A stretch of DNA of 64,000 nt from Candidatus Blautia intestinavium (GTDB lineage: Bacteria > Bacillota > Clostridia > Lachnospirales > Lachnospiraceae). Below the pieces are notes generated by a model that did not search any database, was not told where the DNA came from, and saw only the letters and a list, made by a program, of their open reading frames with translations. The stretch lies in assembly GCA_019113745.1 (NCBI GenBank), contig DXGV01000051.1, positions 51,265-115,264 of the forward strand. The letters are read 5' to 3'. Positions within the stretch are counted from its first letter, which is position 1. Every line of letters begins with the position of its first letter. Below, one piece after another: positions 35,305 through 42,729 of this stretch. The translations under genes were made by a program, and so were the position numbers.

Positions 35305-36240
35305 TCAGCGTGCCAGACGCACCCGCGGGTCAAGATAGTGATAAATAATATCTGCCGCCAGATTTACCAGCACATAGATCACTGCCATCCACGCCACATA
35401 TGCCTGCACAATGGGATAGTCCCTCATGGTAATTGCGTCTACCGCCATCTTTCCCACTCCGTCCCACATAAAAATCGTTTCCACAATGGTGGTTCCTCCC
35501 AGCAGGCTGCCTACAGAAAGCGCCAGAAGAGTAATAACCGTCAGCATAGACGCTTTCATTACATTTCTCCATATGATAACGCTCCCCTTTACTCCTCTTG
35601 CCATGGCTCCTGCAACGTAATCTTTATTTAATTCCTCAAGGACCGTCGCTCTCACCTGTCTGGTGTATTTTGCCGCCATGGAAACCGCAAGGGTCAGTGT
35701 GGGAAGGATCAGACTCAGCGCCAGATTTTCTGAAGTGATCACCGGAAGCCATCCCAGTTTTACGGAAAGGAAATACATCAGCACCAGAGCCGCAAAAAAA
35801 TTAGGCATGGAATTTCCGATAAAGCTCAGAAAGCGGATCAGATAATCCGCCCACCGGTTATGCCTGACCGCAGAGACAATTCCCAGAGGAACGGAAATCA
35901 GCATAGTCAGGGTTATCGAGGAGAGCATCAGAAGGATTGTAGCCGGAAGCTTTTCCACAAACGTATCATAGACGTCCCGGTCCGACACATAGCTGACGCC
36001 CATATCCCCGGTGATCATTCCGGCGAACCACCGTCCGTACTGTACCAGAAAAGGCTGGTCAAGCCCGTATTCTTTTTTTGCCTCGTCGATAACCTCCTGG
36101 GAAACCGCTGTTCCGGCGTTCTCATACATATAGGTAACTGCGTCTCCCCCCGCCAGCCGCATCATGGCAAAGGAGAGAAAGGTAATCCCGATCAGGACCG
36201 GAATTAACTGAAGCAGCCGTTTTACAATATATTTCAGCAT
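35305..36240 (-). CDS. Peptide/nickel-type ABC importer permease (DppB/NikB-like)
   Basis: 311 residues, six helices. 'VKRLLQLIPVLIGITFLSFAMMRLAGGD' at the N-terminus, 'YGLDQPFLVQYGRWFAGMITGDMGVSYVSDRDV', and the EAA loop 'VLEELNKDYVAGAMARGVKGSVIIWRNVMK'. First gene of the transporter half of the operon. A 158-bp gap with a 22-codon ORF separates it from the M14-methyltransferase gene. Confidence 0.9.
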   Translation of the reverse strand: MLKYIVKRLLQLIPVLIGITFLSFAMMRLAGGDAVTYMYENAGTAVSQEVIDEAKKEYGLDQPFLVQYGRWFAGMITGDMGVSYVSDRDVYDTFVEKLPATILLMLSSITLTMLISVPLGIVSAVRHNRWADYLIRFLSFIGNSMPNFFAALVLMYFLSVKLGWLPVITSENLALSLILPTLTLAVSMAAKYTRQVRATVLEELNKDYVAGAMARGVKGSVIIWRNVMKASMLTVITLLALSVGSLLGGTTIVETIFMWDGVGKMAVDAITMRDYPIVQAYVAWMAVIYVLVNLAADIIYHYLDPRVRLAR

Positions 36241-36296
36241 TTCAGAATCCCCTTAAATTTAAAGAATAGAGAGGGCAAATCCTCTTGTCTCCTGAA

Positions 36297-36365
36297 TCAT
36301 ACCGCTTCCATCCGGACAGCGGACATCTTATATCGTCCAAATTCTATCAGCGCTTCTTTCTTCAT
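36297..36365 (-). CDS. Possible 22-residue peptide ORF
   Basis: Too short for the ORF track. An ATG at 36365 with GAGGGGGAAGAG directly ahead opens the frame MKKEALIEFGRYKMSAVRMEAV and a TGA. It lies 33 bases after the M14-methyltransferase stop and ahead of the DppB-like permease, in an otherwise empty 158-bp gap of a tightly packed operon. It has no cysteine. It could be a small peptide substrate of the operon's methyltransferases or protease, a leader peptide, or chance. Nothing beyond position and ribosome binding site supports it. Confidence 0.35.
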   Translation of the reverse strand: MKKEALIEFGRYKMSAVRMEAV

Positions 36366-36398
36366 CTCTTCCCCCTCTATATGTAATATAGCCAAAGG

Positions 36399-38096
36399 TC
36401 ACTCCGGCTTCTGTGTGCGGATCATAAACATGGGTACCGGATTGTAAAATTCATCTTTTTCCAAATAAATCCTGCTGCTGATCCCCAGATCCACCGCAAA
36501 TTCCTGCAGTTTCATGGCGCCCAGAGTCTCCAGATCCCAGGCCGGACGGCTGTAGGAACTGATGGGAAGCTGGCGTTTGATCTCCTCGCATTCCCGCATC
36601 ATATCATCGCCGATGGTCTGGTGCGCATGATTTTCAGGAAGAGAAGAGACATCTGTGAAGTCGCTCAGACCGTAGTTGGCATCAAAGTTCAAGAGCACGC
36701 CTCCTTTTTTCAGGACACGCACCCAGTCCCGGTAGGCGCGCCGCACATGGGGCAGGGTCCAGGTCAGATTTCTGGAGATCACCACGTCAAAAGTCCCGTC
36801 AGGGAAATCCACGTTTTCCGCGTCCATAACGATAAATTCACAGTCCGCGTTTTCCTCCGCCGCAAGGATCTTCGCATTTTCTATCATGTCCGGCGTAAGA
36901 TCCACTCCCGTCACCTGATAGCCTTCCTTTGCCAGAAGCACGGAGAAAAATCCCGCTCCGCACCCTACATCCAGGATCCGGAGACGATCCCCTGCGGGAA
37001 GCTGCGCCCGTATTTCCTTCATCCAGCGCTCCGCCATGGCGCTGTGAAGCTCCTCCCTTTTGTGGGTCAGGAAGTCGCTGCTGCGTTTTTCCCAGTAATG
37101 TACAATACGCTCTTTCCGCTCGTCATAGGGATTGACCACTTTTCCGTAGGCGATCATGGGACTGTCTCCCATCACCTGAAGACTTCCCGTCTGATAAAGG
37201 ATCACGCCGCCAAACTCCGCTATGCTGATTTCTTTTATATTTCCCTGATAATCCCGGACCTCTCCCAGCTTTTCGCCTCTGTGGATCATATCTCCCGGCT
37301 TGCGGCACGGATACCAGAGGCCGTCTTGGGAAGCGTCCTGATAACAGACGTCCGTCACCTCCAGCGGATAATAAGTCCGGTAGTCTTTCTGTCCTCTGTA
37401 GATTCCAAGATGGCAGAGAATGTTCCGCACATCCCTTCTGGTAGAACGGACTTCCTCATTGTTCCATCCGCCCATACCGCCTCTTTCTATAAGAATGCTG
37501 GGAATTCCCTGAGACGCGGCGTAATTGTAGGCTCCGCCGGAAGCCACATCGGATTTCACCATATAAGGCACATCCACCTGTTCCGCCATCCTGCGGGACA
37601 TGGCAGACACTTCTCTGTCCGCCCTGCCCGCATAATAAACGTAGGGCGTAAGCTGTTCATAATCGTCTCCGCTGTGAAGATCTATATAGTAATCCGCGGC
37701 CGGCAGCAATTCCTTCGCAGCCGTCCAGGCAAGTCTCTCTGTTTCCGTGCCGTCCTCTTTTCCGGGAAACACCCTGTTCAGATCTTTTTGATCCGCATAG
37801 CCGAGACTTCCGCCGCGCTTCTCAAAGGCAGTGCGGTTCATCACTTTTACAATGATCACCGTTCCCGTCACCTTCTCGATTTTTAATTTCTGAGAAAGCT
37901 CTATGGCCGCCTGGATTCCCACATATTCTCCGGAATGAACGCCCGCAGTGATAAGCATCGTCCTGCCCGATTGTTCTCCGTGAAGAACGGCGGCAGGCAT
38001 GCGGAACTTTCCGCCGCCCAGCTCAAGGTATCCGCACCATCGCTGTCCCGGCTGTACCTCTATATTATTTAACCGGAATGTCTTATTATTTTCCAT
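36399..38096 (-). CDS. M14-family deacylase/carboxypeptidase fused to a class I methyltransferase
   Basis: 565 residues with two enzyme domains in one frame. Residues 1-320 are an AstE/aspartoacylase-type M14 zinc hydrolase: His54 and Glu57 in 'GVHSGEY', Asn107/Arg108 in 'LNRVFPG', His141 in 'DLHSGDD' and the general base Glu204 in 'LIERGG', so it appears active. The C-terminal ~80 residues of this half form a beta-barrel-like lobe. Residues 330-565 are a SAM methyltransferase with 'ILDVGCGAGFFSVLLAKEGYQVTGVD'. It shares 'RVLKKGGVL-NFDA' and 'VISRNLTW-LP' with the separate methyltransferase three genes away. Cytoplasmic; no signal peptide. Substrate unknown. Confidence 0.85.
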   Translation of the reverse strand: MENNKTFRLNNIEVQPGQRWCGYLELGGGKFRMPAAVLHGEQSGRTMLITAGVHSGEYVGIQAAIELSQKLKIEKVTGTVIIVKVMNRTAFEKRGGSLGYADQKDLNRVFPGKEDGTETERLAWTAAKELLPAADYYIDLHSGDDYEQLTPYVYYAGRADREVSAMSRRMAEQVDVPYMVKSDVASGGAYNYAASQGIPSILIERGGMGGWNNEEVRSTRRDVRNILCHLGIYRGQKDYRTYYPLEVTDVCYQDASQDGLWYPCRKPGDMIHRGEKLGEVRDYQGNIKEISIAEFGGVILYQTGSLQVMGDSPMIAYGKVVNPYDERKERIVHYWEKRSSDFLTHKREELHSAMAERWMKEIRAQLPAGDRLRILDVGCGAGFFSVLLAKEGYQVTGVDLTPDMIENAKILAAEENADCEFIVMDAENVDFPDGTFDVVISRNLTWTLPHVRRAYRDWVRVLKKGGVLLNFDANYGLSDFTDVSSLPENHAHQTIGDDMMRECEEIKRQLPISSYSRPAWDLETLGAMKLQEFAVDLGISSRIYLEKDEFYNPVPMFMIRTQKPE

Positions 38097-38152
38097 TTAA
38101 ACTGTCTGCCTCTTCTTTCTGTAATATTTCTGTTTTTTCTTGAGACATGTTT

Positions 38153-39019
38153 TCAGACGCGTTTTTGTTTTCCCCGTCCATAAACTGCCGCCAGCACGCA
38201 AAAAATCAGGTACACAAAGATCGAAATCACTGACGCTTCAATCCCGAAATCTCCGCCCGAAACAAGAAAACTTTTATTTTTCAATACAAAATTAAACATG
38301 GAACTACTGTCCGCACCGTCTCCAATATGAAGAATCCCGCCAATAATGGCCATATTCCAGATGCCGTGGACAATAGCGCTGTTCCAGACGGAGTTGTCTG
38401 TGCAGGTAATCAATGAAAATAAAATCCCCACAATGCTTCCCGCGATCAAAAGCTGAATGGTACTGACAAAATCCAGGCGGTTTCCAATGATGTGAAGGGC
38501 CCCGAAAAGTACCGAAGGAACGATTACCGCGATCTTTTTTCCAAAACGTTCTTCCAGACAGCCCATCACAAGGCCACGGAAGATCATTTCCTCCACAATC
38601 CCTGTCGCCAGACCATAAAACGCCACTGCTCCGGTAATCATTGCAAGAGTAGTCGCTGTGTCAAATCTGTTGATTTCCCAATGACCGCCAAAAGCCAGAG
38701 ATATCAGCAACACCAGAACAGGCATCAGGACAGCCGATAATACCCAGACCGGTTTTAAACGGAAACCGGGAATCCGCATTTTCTCTCTTGATATCTTCAA
38801 ATATTTTCTGCAAAACAGATCCACGCCCAGGAATGCCAACACCACATATAAAATTCCCGCCAGAATATTGCATATTGCTCCGGGCAGCCCCGCGTTCAAA
38901 AATATTTCGCTGATACTGAAAGCCAGACTCTGCGCTATCGCCAAAATCACGATAGCCAGCAGAATCCCCAGAAGGGCTTTCAGCGCCGATATCCTGCTTT
39001 TTCTTTTTGTTTTCTGCAT
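38153..39019 (-). CDS. CPBP-family intramembrane metalloprotease
   Basis: 288 residues from the ATG at 39019 (GGAG ahead), eight or so membrane helices. The CPBP (Abi/CAAX-protease-like) signatures are intact: 'VEEMIFRGLV' (EExxxR), 'SVLFGALHIIGN' (FxxxH) and 'VHGIWNMAI' (HxxxN). Family members cleave prenylated proteins, process or confer immunity to small peptides, or act as scaffolds. In this operon it may process a peptide or the modified product (inference). Two bases separate it from the methyltransferase gene. Confidence 0.85.
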   Translation of the reverse strand: MQKTKRKSRISALKALLGILLAIVILAIAQSLAFSISEIFLNAGLPGAICNILAGILYVVLAFLGVDLFCRKYLKISREKMRIPGFRLKPVWVLSAVLMPVLVLLISLAFGGHWEINRFDTATTLAMITGAVAFYGLATGIVEEMIFRGLVMGCLEERFGKKIAVIVPSVLFGALHIIGNRLDFVSTIQLLIAGSIVGILFSLITCTDNSVWNSAIVHGIWNMAIIGGILHIGDGADSSSMFNFVLKNKSFLVSGGDFGIEASVISIFVYLIFCVLAAVYGRGKQKRV

Positions 39020-39021
39020 TT

Positions 39022-39828
39022 CTATGATCTCCATTCCGATTCGTTTTTTTCTCCGGACAGCAGAAATACCGGGGTGGAGCCGTTATTGGCAATTTCCTCT
39101 TCTGTCCAGACTTCCTTCCATACCGCTTCGTCACAGACCACATTCTGGAATCCTGCTTTTTTCATCGCCTCTATATCCCACTGTGGCCGTTTCAGCCTGC
39201 TTAACGGAACCTGTCTGGCGATATTTTCCATCCGCTCAATATCCGTTCCCTCGTAATAATCCTCGAATTCCTTTTCCTCCACCTGGCGGCGGTCCTGATC
39301 GTATCCGTCTCTTTTCTTTTCATCAAACAGATGGCCGTACCAGTCCGCGTCAAAATTATAGAGAACGCCCCCTTTTTTCAGCACACGGTACCACTCCCGG
39401 TATGCCGCTTCCGGATCCGGAAGATTCCAGGTAACGTTTCTGGTAACTACCGCGTCAAAGGAATCGTTATCCACATGAAGTTTCTGAACATCCTCTGTTT
39501 TCCACACAATTCCCCCGGCAAGCTCTCCTGCGTTGTGTTTCGCTTCCTTGAGCATTTCCTCAGTTGCATCCACCGCTGTTACCTGATACCCTGACTCCGC
39601 AAGAAGAATGGCAAAGAAGCCGGGACCTGTACCTGCGTCCAGTATTCTTATCTCCGAAGGCTTCCTGCCTGGAAATTTTTCTTCCAGTAAAGAAAGAAGC
39701 TTTCTTTTCCACATAATTCTTCTGGCGTCCGCCATCTCCTGCTGATTATATTCTGAATAGCCTTTCGCCCGTTCCGTCCAGTAGGAACGGATTTCCTCTC
39801 CAAGTTCATTGTTCTGTAATATCTTCAT
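39022..39828 (-). CDS. Class I SAM-dependent methyltransferase
   Basis: 268 residues from the ATG at 39828 with GAGGAG ahead; the ORF-track start is 51 codons too early and crosses a terminator hairpin. SAM motif I 'ILDAGTGPGFFAILLAESGYQVTAVD', then 'VVTRNVTWNLPDPEAAYREWYRVLKKGGVLYNFDADWYG'. Its N-terminus 'YWTERAKGYSEYNQQEMADARRIMW' and this central block resemble the methyltransferase half of the M14 fusion, so the two are paralogues. First gene of the operon. Target molecule unknown. Confidence 0.85.
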   Translation of the reverse strand: MKILQNNELGEEIRSYWTERAKGYSEYNQQEMADARRIMWKRKLLSLLEEKFPGRKPSEIRILDAGTGPGFFAILLAESGYQVTAVDATEEMLKEAKHNAGELAGGIVWKTEDVQKLHVDNDSFDAVVTRNVTWNLPDPEAAYREWYRVLKKGGVLYNFDADWYGHLFDEKKRDGYDQDRRQVEEKEFEDYYEGTDIERMENIARQVPLSRLKRPQWDIEAMKKAGFQNVVCDEAVWKEVWTEEEIANNGSTPVFLLSGEKNESEWRS

Positions 39829-39913
39829 TGCTCTCCTCTGATATTCTCTCTTTTCTGCTGCGTTAATGTACAAGGGGCAACATGCTCCAAGCCGCGTAAT
39901 TTTAACGATATTC

Positions 39914-39942
39914 ATTATAAAAAAAAGAAATCCCCGGGGCAA
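39914..39942 (-). promoter_or_regulatory. Candidate promoter of the methyltransferase-transporter operon
   Basis: Minus strand TTGCCC (39937-39942), 17 bp, TATAAT (39914-39919). The spacer is the 3' arm and T-run of the hairpin at 39919-39958, so promoter and terminator share the same bases. Confidence 0.5.
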
Positions 39943-39958
39943 GCCTCCCGGGGGGATA
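39919..39958 (-). terminator. Terminator of the PIN/Phd operon
   Basis: Minus strand ATCCCCCCGGG and CCCGGGGAT form a GC-rich stem, followed by TTTCTTTTTTTTA. Confidence 0.75.
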
Positions 39959-40054
39959 GTTTCACAACTCCAAAATATCATAATTGGGAGAACACATTCA
40001 TCTCCACAAAAGTATTATCAGCGGATTTCCGGCTGGTTAAGAGCGGCGGCATGT

Positions 40055-40462
40055 TTACTTGTTCAGGAAATCAGCGGGAAGGATGGCTGGCACCACCGAA
40101 CCAGCGAAGTCCTTGATGTTGCGGGTAAGGACGTAGCTTGCCCCGTTTCGCTCGGCCACGGCATCCACTACCGCGTCTTCAAAATCCGGCATAGCCCGCA
40201 TGAGAGCGGTGTGTATGTCCATACCTTGCACATCGGCAAAGCTCACAATCTGGGCGAGCTGTTCAATCTGTTCCTTAGCCTGCTGTGCAGAGCCGAGGGC
40301 CTTGCGCAACATATAGAAAATGTCGGTGACGGCAGATGCAGAAATCAGACACTCGGCATCATCTTCAATGGCCTTACGCAACGCCCGGTAGGAATCTGCA
40401 AAAAAGGGTTCCCGCTTTTGCAGGATGTCCAAGATTACGTTTGTGTCGATCAGGATTTTCAT
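40055..40462 (-). CDS. PIN-domain toxin (VapC-like RNase)
   Basis: 135 residues. Acidic PIN residues are visible in 'MKILIDTNVILDILQKREPF' (Asp6) and 'MPDFEDAVVDAVAERNGASYVLTRNIKDF'. PIN toxins cleave tRNA or rRNA until neutralised by the partner antitoxin. It overlaps the antitoxin gene by four bases. Base composition and codons (AAG, GCG and GGC-rich) differ from the flanking genes, suggesting acquisition. Confidence 0.85.
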   Translation of the reverse strand: MKILIDTNVILDILQKREPFFADSYRALRKAIEDDAECLISASAVTDIFYMLRKALGSAQQAKEQIEQLAQIVSFADVQGMDIHTALMRAMPDFEDAVVDAVAERNGASYVLTRNIKDFAGSVVPAILPADFLNK

Positions 40463-40680
40463 TTTCCGGCCAGACGCTCCTCTCGTATGGTTTTCTCATC
40501 CATGGCGGAGTCTGCAGGGATAATCCCCACAAGGCTGTCCAGAACCGCCAGCTTATTGACGGTAGGGCTGGTAAGCCGGGCGATATTCTTGCCGTTCTTG
40601 GTAATGAATATGTCCTGCTTCTTGGCCATTTCCAGATATTTGCCGAGGTTGCTCTTGAACTCGGTCGCAGTTACAATCAT
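40459..40680 (-). CDS. Phd/YefM-family antitoxin
   Basis: 73 residues from the ATG at 40680 with GGAGG eight bases ahead, six codons inside the ORF-track start. 'MIVTATEFKSNLGKYLEMAKKQDIFITKNGKNIARL' is the Phd/YefM DNA-binding fold; the C-terminal tail ('DEKTIREERLAGK') would bind the toxin. A strong promoter bracketed by a 12-bp inverted repeat lies just upstream, fitting autorepression. Confidence 0.87.
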   Translation of the reverse strand: MIVTATEFKSNLGKYLEMAKKQDIFITKNGKNIARLTSPTVNKLAVLDSLVGIIPADSAMDEKTIREERLAGK

Positions 40681-40726
40681 AATATGCGCCTCCTTCATGG
40701 TTTACAGTATGTTCCTCTTCATCTTC

Positions 40727-40755
40727 ATTATACAAAAATCGAACAAAATTGTCAA
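40727..40755 (-). promoter_or_regulatory. Promoter of the toxin-antitoxin pair
   Basis: Minus strand TTGACA (40750-40755), 17 bp, TATAAT (40727-40732). Confidence 0.8.
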
Positions 40756-40782
40756 TAAATCGCACAACATATTTTGTTCGAT
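40738..40782. repeat. 12-bp inverted repeat, probable antitoxin operator
   Basis: ATCGAACAAAAT (40738-40749) and ATTTTGTTCGAT (40771-40782) are exact inverted copies 21 bp apart. One arm fills the promoter spacer and the other lies upstream of the -35. Confidence 0.65.
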
Positions 40783-40927
40783 ATTCGTATGGAGATGAAA
40801 CATAAAACCATATGCAATTCGCACGACGCACAGCAAGCATAAGATATCGTTCGAAAAATTGTGTTTTCAAGAGGGTATATACCCCGTAATTTCAAAGAGA
40901 AAAGGTGGCGGGCAATCAGATTTTTAG

Positions 40928-42043
40928 CTAATTTTTATAAATTTGATCTCTGATAAACTCATACAGCTTTACCACCGCGTCCCCATGGATCTGCTCTCTC
41001 TGGCATTTCACCATTTTCTCAGCGGCCTCCGCGTCCCGCATCAGAGCGATTCCCTTTTCTGCCTGTCCTTTCACGGTATCGGCGGACCAGCTCATCCCGG
41101 CCCGGACAAAGAATTTACGGTTGACTGTCTCGCATCCCGGGATGGGCGCGGTATGGATCATGGGTACGCCGACAACCGCCGCCTCAGTGGATGTAAGGCC
41201 GCCCGGCTTTGTAAAGAGCACGTCGCAGGCTCTCAGGTATAAGGGCATCTGAGTGGTAAACCCAAGGATTTCCATTCTCTCTTCCCCGGAATATTTTTTC
41301 TTCAGCTTCTGTTCTGCCTTCTGATTGCTTCCGCAGACAACGATTATTCTTTCTTCCTCTGTCCTTGTAAGAAGTTCTTCTATCAGCTCGTCCAGGTCTC
41401 CGGCTCCCATACTGCCGCCTGCCGCCAGAAAATATTTTTCGTCCTGCTTCAGTCCCAGTTTTTTCCTGGCTTCTGCCCTGGATGTGTTTTTTCTGCAGGC
41501 TCTTGATACAGGAATACCGAAAGGAAGCAGCTTTTCCTCTGGGATCCCACGTTTCACACAGGATTTCCGCAGGGCTTCATGGGACATAACGTAATAGTCG
41601 CAGTCTGTTTCCTCCCAGAAAGGAATACAGGTATAGTCTGTCATAACCGCCACTGTAAGCGGCAGCTTCATTCCCTTTCTTTTCATGTAGGTAATGGTTT
41701 CCGCAGGATAAAGATGGGGCATCACCAGCACATCCACCGGATGCTCCTTCAAATATTGATCCAGATATTTCGCCATTCTTCCGTTAAGATAATAAACCGG
41801 GGATTTTTTCGCAAGTTTGCTGACTCCCATTCCCAGCTTATAAGCGGCACCAAACAGTCTGGGAGTCTTTTTTACAATCTGAACATAGCCGTCTCCCACC
41901 AATTTGGAAACGCCTTCTCCTGCCAGACAGAGATAATCAAGAACATAGGCTTCATCGCCTCTGTCCTGCATTTCTTCCGCAATGGCCCGGGCGGCGGAAT
42001 TGTGGCCGCCTCCTGTATTACATGATAAAATCAGCGCCTTCAT
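40928..42043 (-). CDS. MGDG-synthase-like glycolipid glycosyltransferase
   Basis: 371 residues, GT28/GT-B fold of the processive diacylglycerol glucosyltransferase group (UgtP/MGDG synthase). N-terminal 'LILSCNTGGGHNSAARAIAEEM' is the family signature; the C-terminal donor site has 'AAGGSMGAGDL', 'VVCGSNQKAEQKL' and 'LFTKPGGLTSTEAAVVGVPMI'. It would add glucose or galactose from a UDP-sugar to diacylglycerol on the inner membrane face. Its ATG overlaps the PlsY-like gene by four bases, joining phospholipid and glycolipid synthesis. Confidence 0.88.
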   Translation of the reverse strand: MKALILSCNTGGGHNSAARAIAEEMQDRGDEAYVLDYLCLAGEGVSKLVGDGYVQIVKKTPRLFGAAYKLGMGVSKLAKKSPVYYLNGRMAKYLDQYLKEHPVDVLVMPHLYPAETITYMKRKGMKLPLTVAVMTDYTCIPFWEETDCDYYVMSHEALRKSCVKRGIPEEKLLPFGIPVSRACRKNTSRAEARKKLGLKQDEKYFLAAGGSMGAGDLDELIEELLTRTEEERIIVVCGSNQKAEQKLKKKYSGEERMEILGFTTQMPLYLRACDVLFTKPGGLTSTEAAVVGVPMIHTAPIPGCETVNRKFFVRAGMSWSADTVKGQAEKGIALMRDAEAAEKMVKCQREQIHGDAVVKLYEFIRDQIYKN

Positions 42044-42651
42044 TCAAGCCTCCATTCTTCTCCCCGCCGGAAGGCCTCGTTTGCCTTCAGACAGTGCTTG
42101 TGAACTACGATTGCCGACATCAGGATACATCCCAGCAGAATTGTTCTGTGGGGTATTGTGAATATAGAAAGGACTGTGAACAGCAAAAAAGCATATACGC
42201 TTTTTCTTGTATTTGATTTTACAGGAAGCACAACCGCAAAAAGGAGATAGCATCCGATCAGAAGCAGCAGCGGATGACTCACCGGATACAGTCCGATCAG
42301 AACGCCGAAGGAAACAGCGATCGCTTTTCCCCCATGGCCTTTCCGGAAAATCGAATGTGCGTGTCCGAAAACAGGCGCCGCCATGACCAGTGCAAATTTC
42401 CAGGAATCCATCCCCAGCCTTCTGGCGCAGGCTGCCACCGGTATAAACCCCTTTCCGATATCCGCCAGAAGAACAAGTATTCCGCAGAGCATGCCTCCGC
42501 ATACAAAAGCGTTGAAAGTTCCCGGATTCCCGTCCTCAGACTCTTTCTCCACATCTTTCCCGTACAGCAGCATTGGGATCAGTCTGCCAAAAAGGATACT
42601 TCCTGCCAGAAATCCCGCGACGATATAAAAATCATATCCATATTTCATCAT
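42040..42651 (-). CDS. PlsY-like glycerol-3-phosphate acyltransferase
   Basis: About 203 residues, five membrane helices. The three PlsY active-site motifs are present in altered form: 'GSILFGRLIP', 'DGNPGTFNAFVCGG' and 'APVFGHAHSIFRKGHGGKAIA' (usually GHxxPxFxxFKGGKG). It would acylate glycerol-3-phosphate from acyl-phosphate. The divergence and coupling to a glycolipid glycosyltransferase suggest an accessory copy. ATG at 42651 with AGGAG nine bases ahead; the ORF-track start is a TTG adjoining that site. Confidence 0.8.
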   Translation of the reverse strand: MMKYGYDFYIVAGFLAGSILFGRLIPMLLYGKDVEKESEDGNPGTFNAFVCGGMLCGILVLLADIGKGFIPVAACARRLGMDSWKFALVMAAPVFGHAHSIFRKGHGGKAIAVSFGVLIGLYPVSHPLLLLIGCYLLFAVVLPVKSNTRKSVYAFLLFTVLSIFTIPHRTILLGCILMSAIVVHKHCLKANEAFRRGEEWRLE

Positions 42652-42729
42652 TTCAAACAACTCCTGTGCAAATCAATTATATCCATGTATCCCGTTATTT
42701 TCTATATCTGCCACGTCAGTATAGTCAGA

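Noticed and set aside
36621-37886. 421-codon plus-strand ORF opposite the M14-methyltransferase gene
   Set aside because: Antisense shadow of a gene with intact catalytic motifs in both domains.
38086-38148. 20-codon ORF 'MSQEKTEILQKEEADSLNGK' ahead of the M14-methyltransferase gene
   Set aside because: No ribosome binding site before its ATG, and it overlaps the start of the larger gene.
40873-40884. Palindrome GGGTATATACCC near the toxin-antitoxin module
   Set aside because: Resembles a CsoR-type half but has no promoter around it and no copper gene next to it; 12 bp of symmetry can occur by chance.
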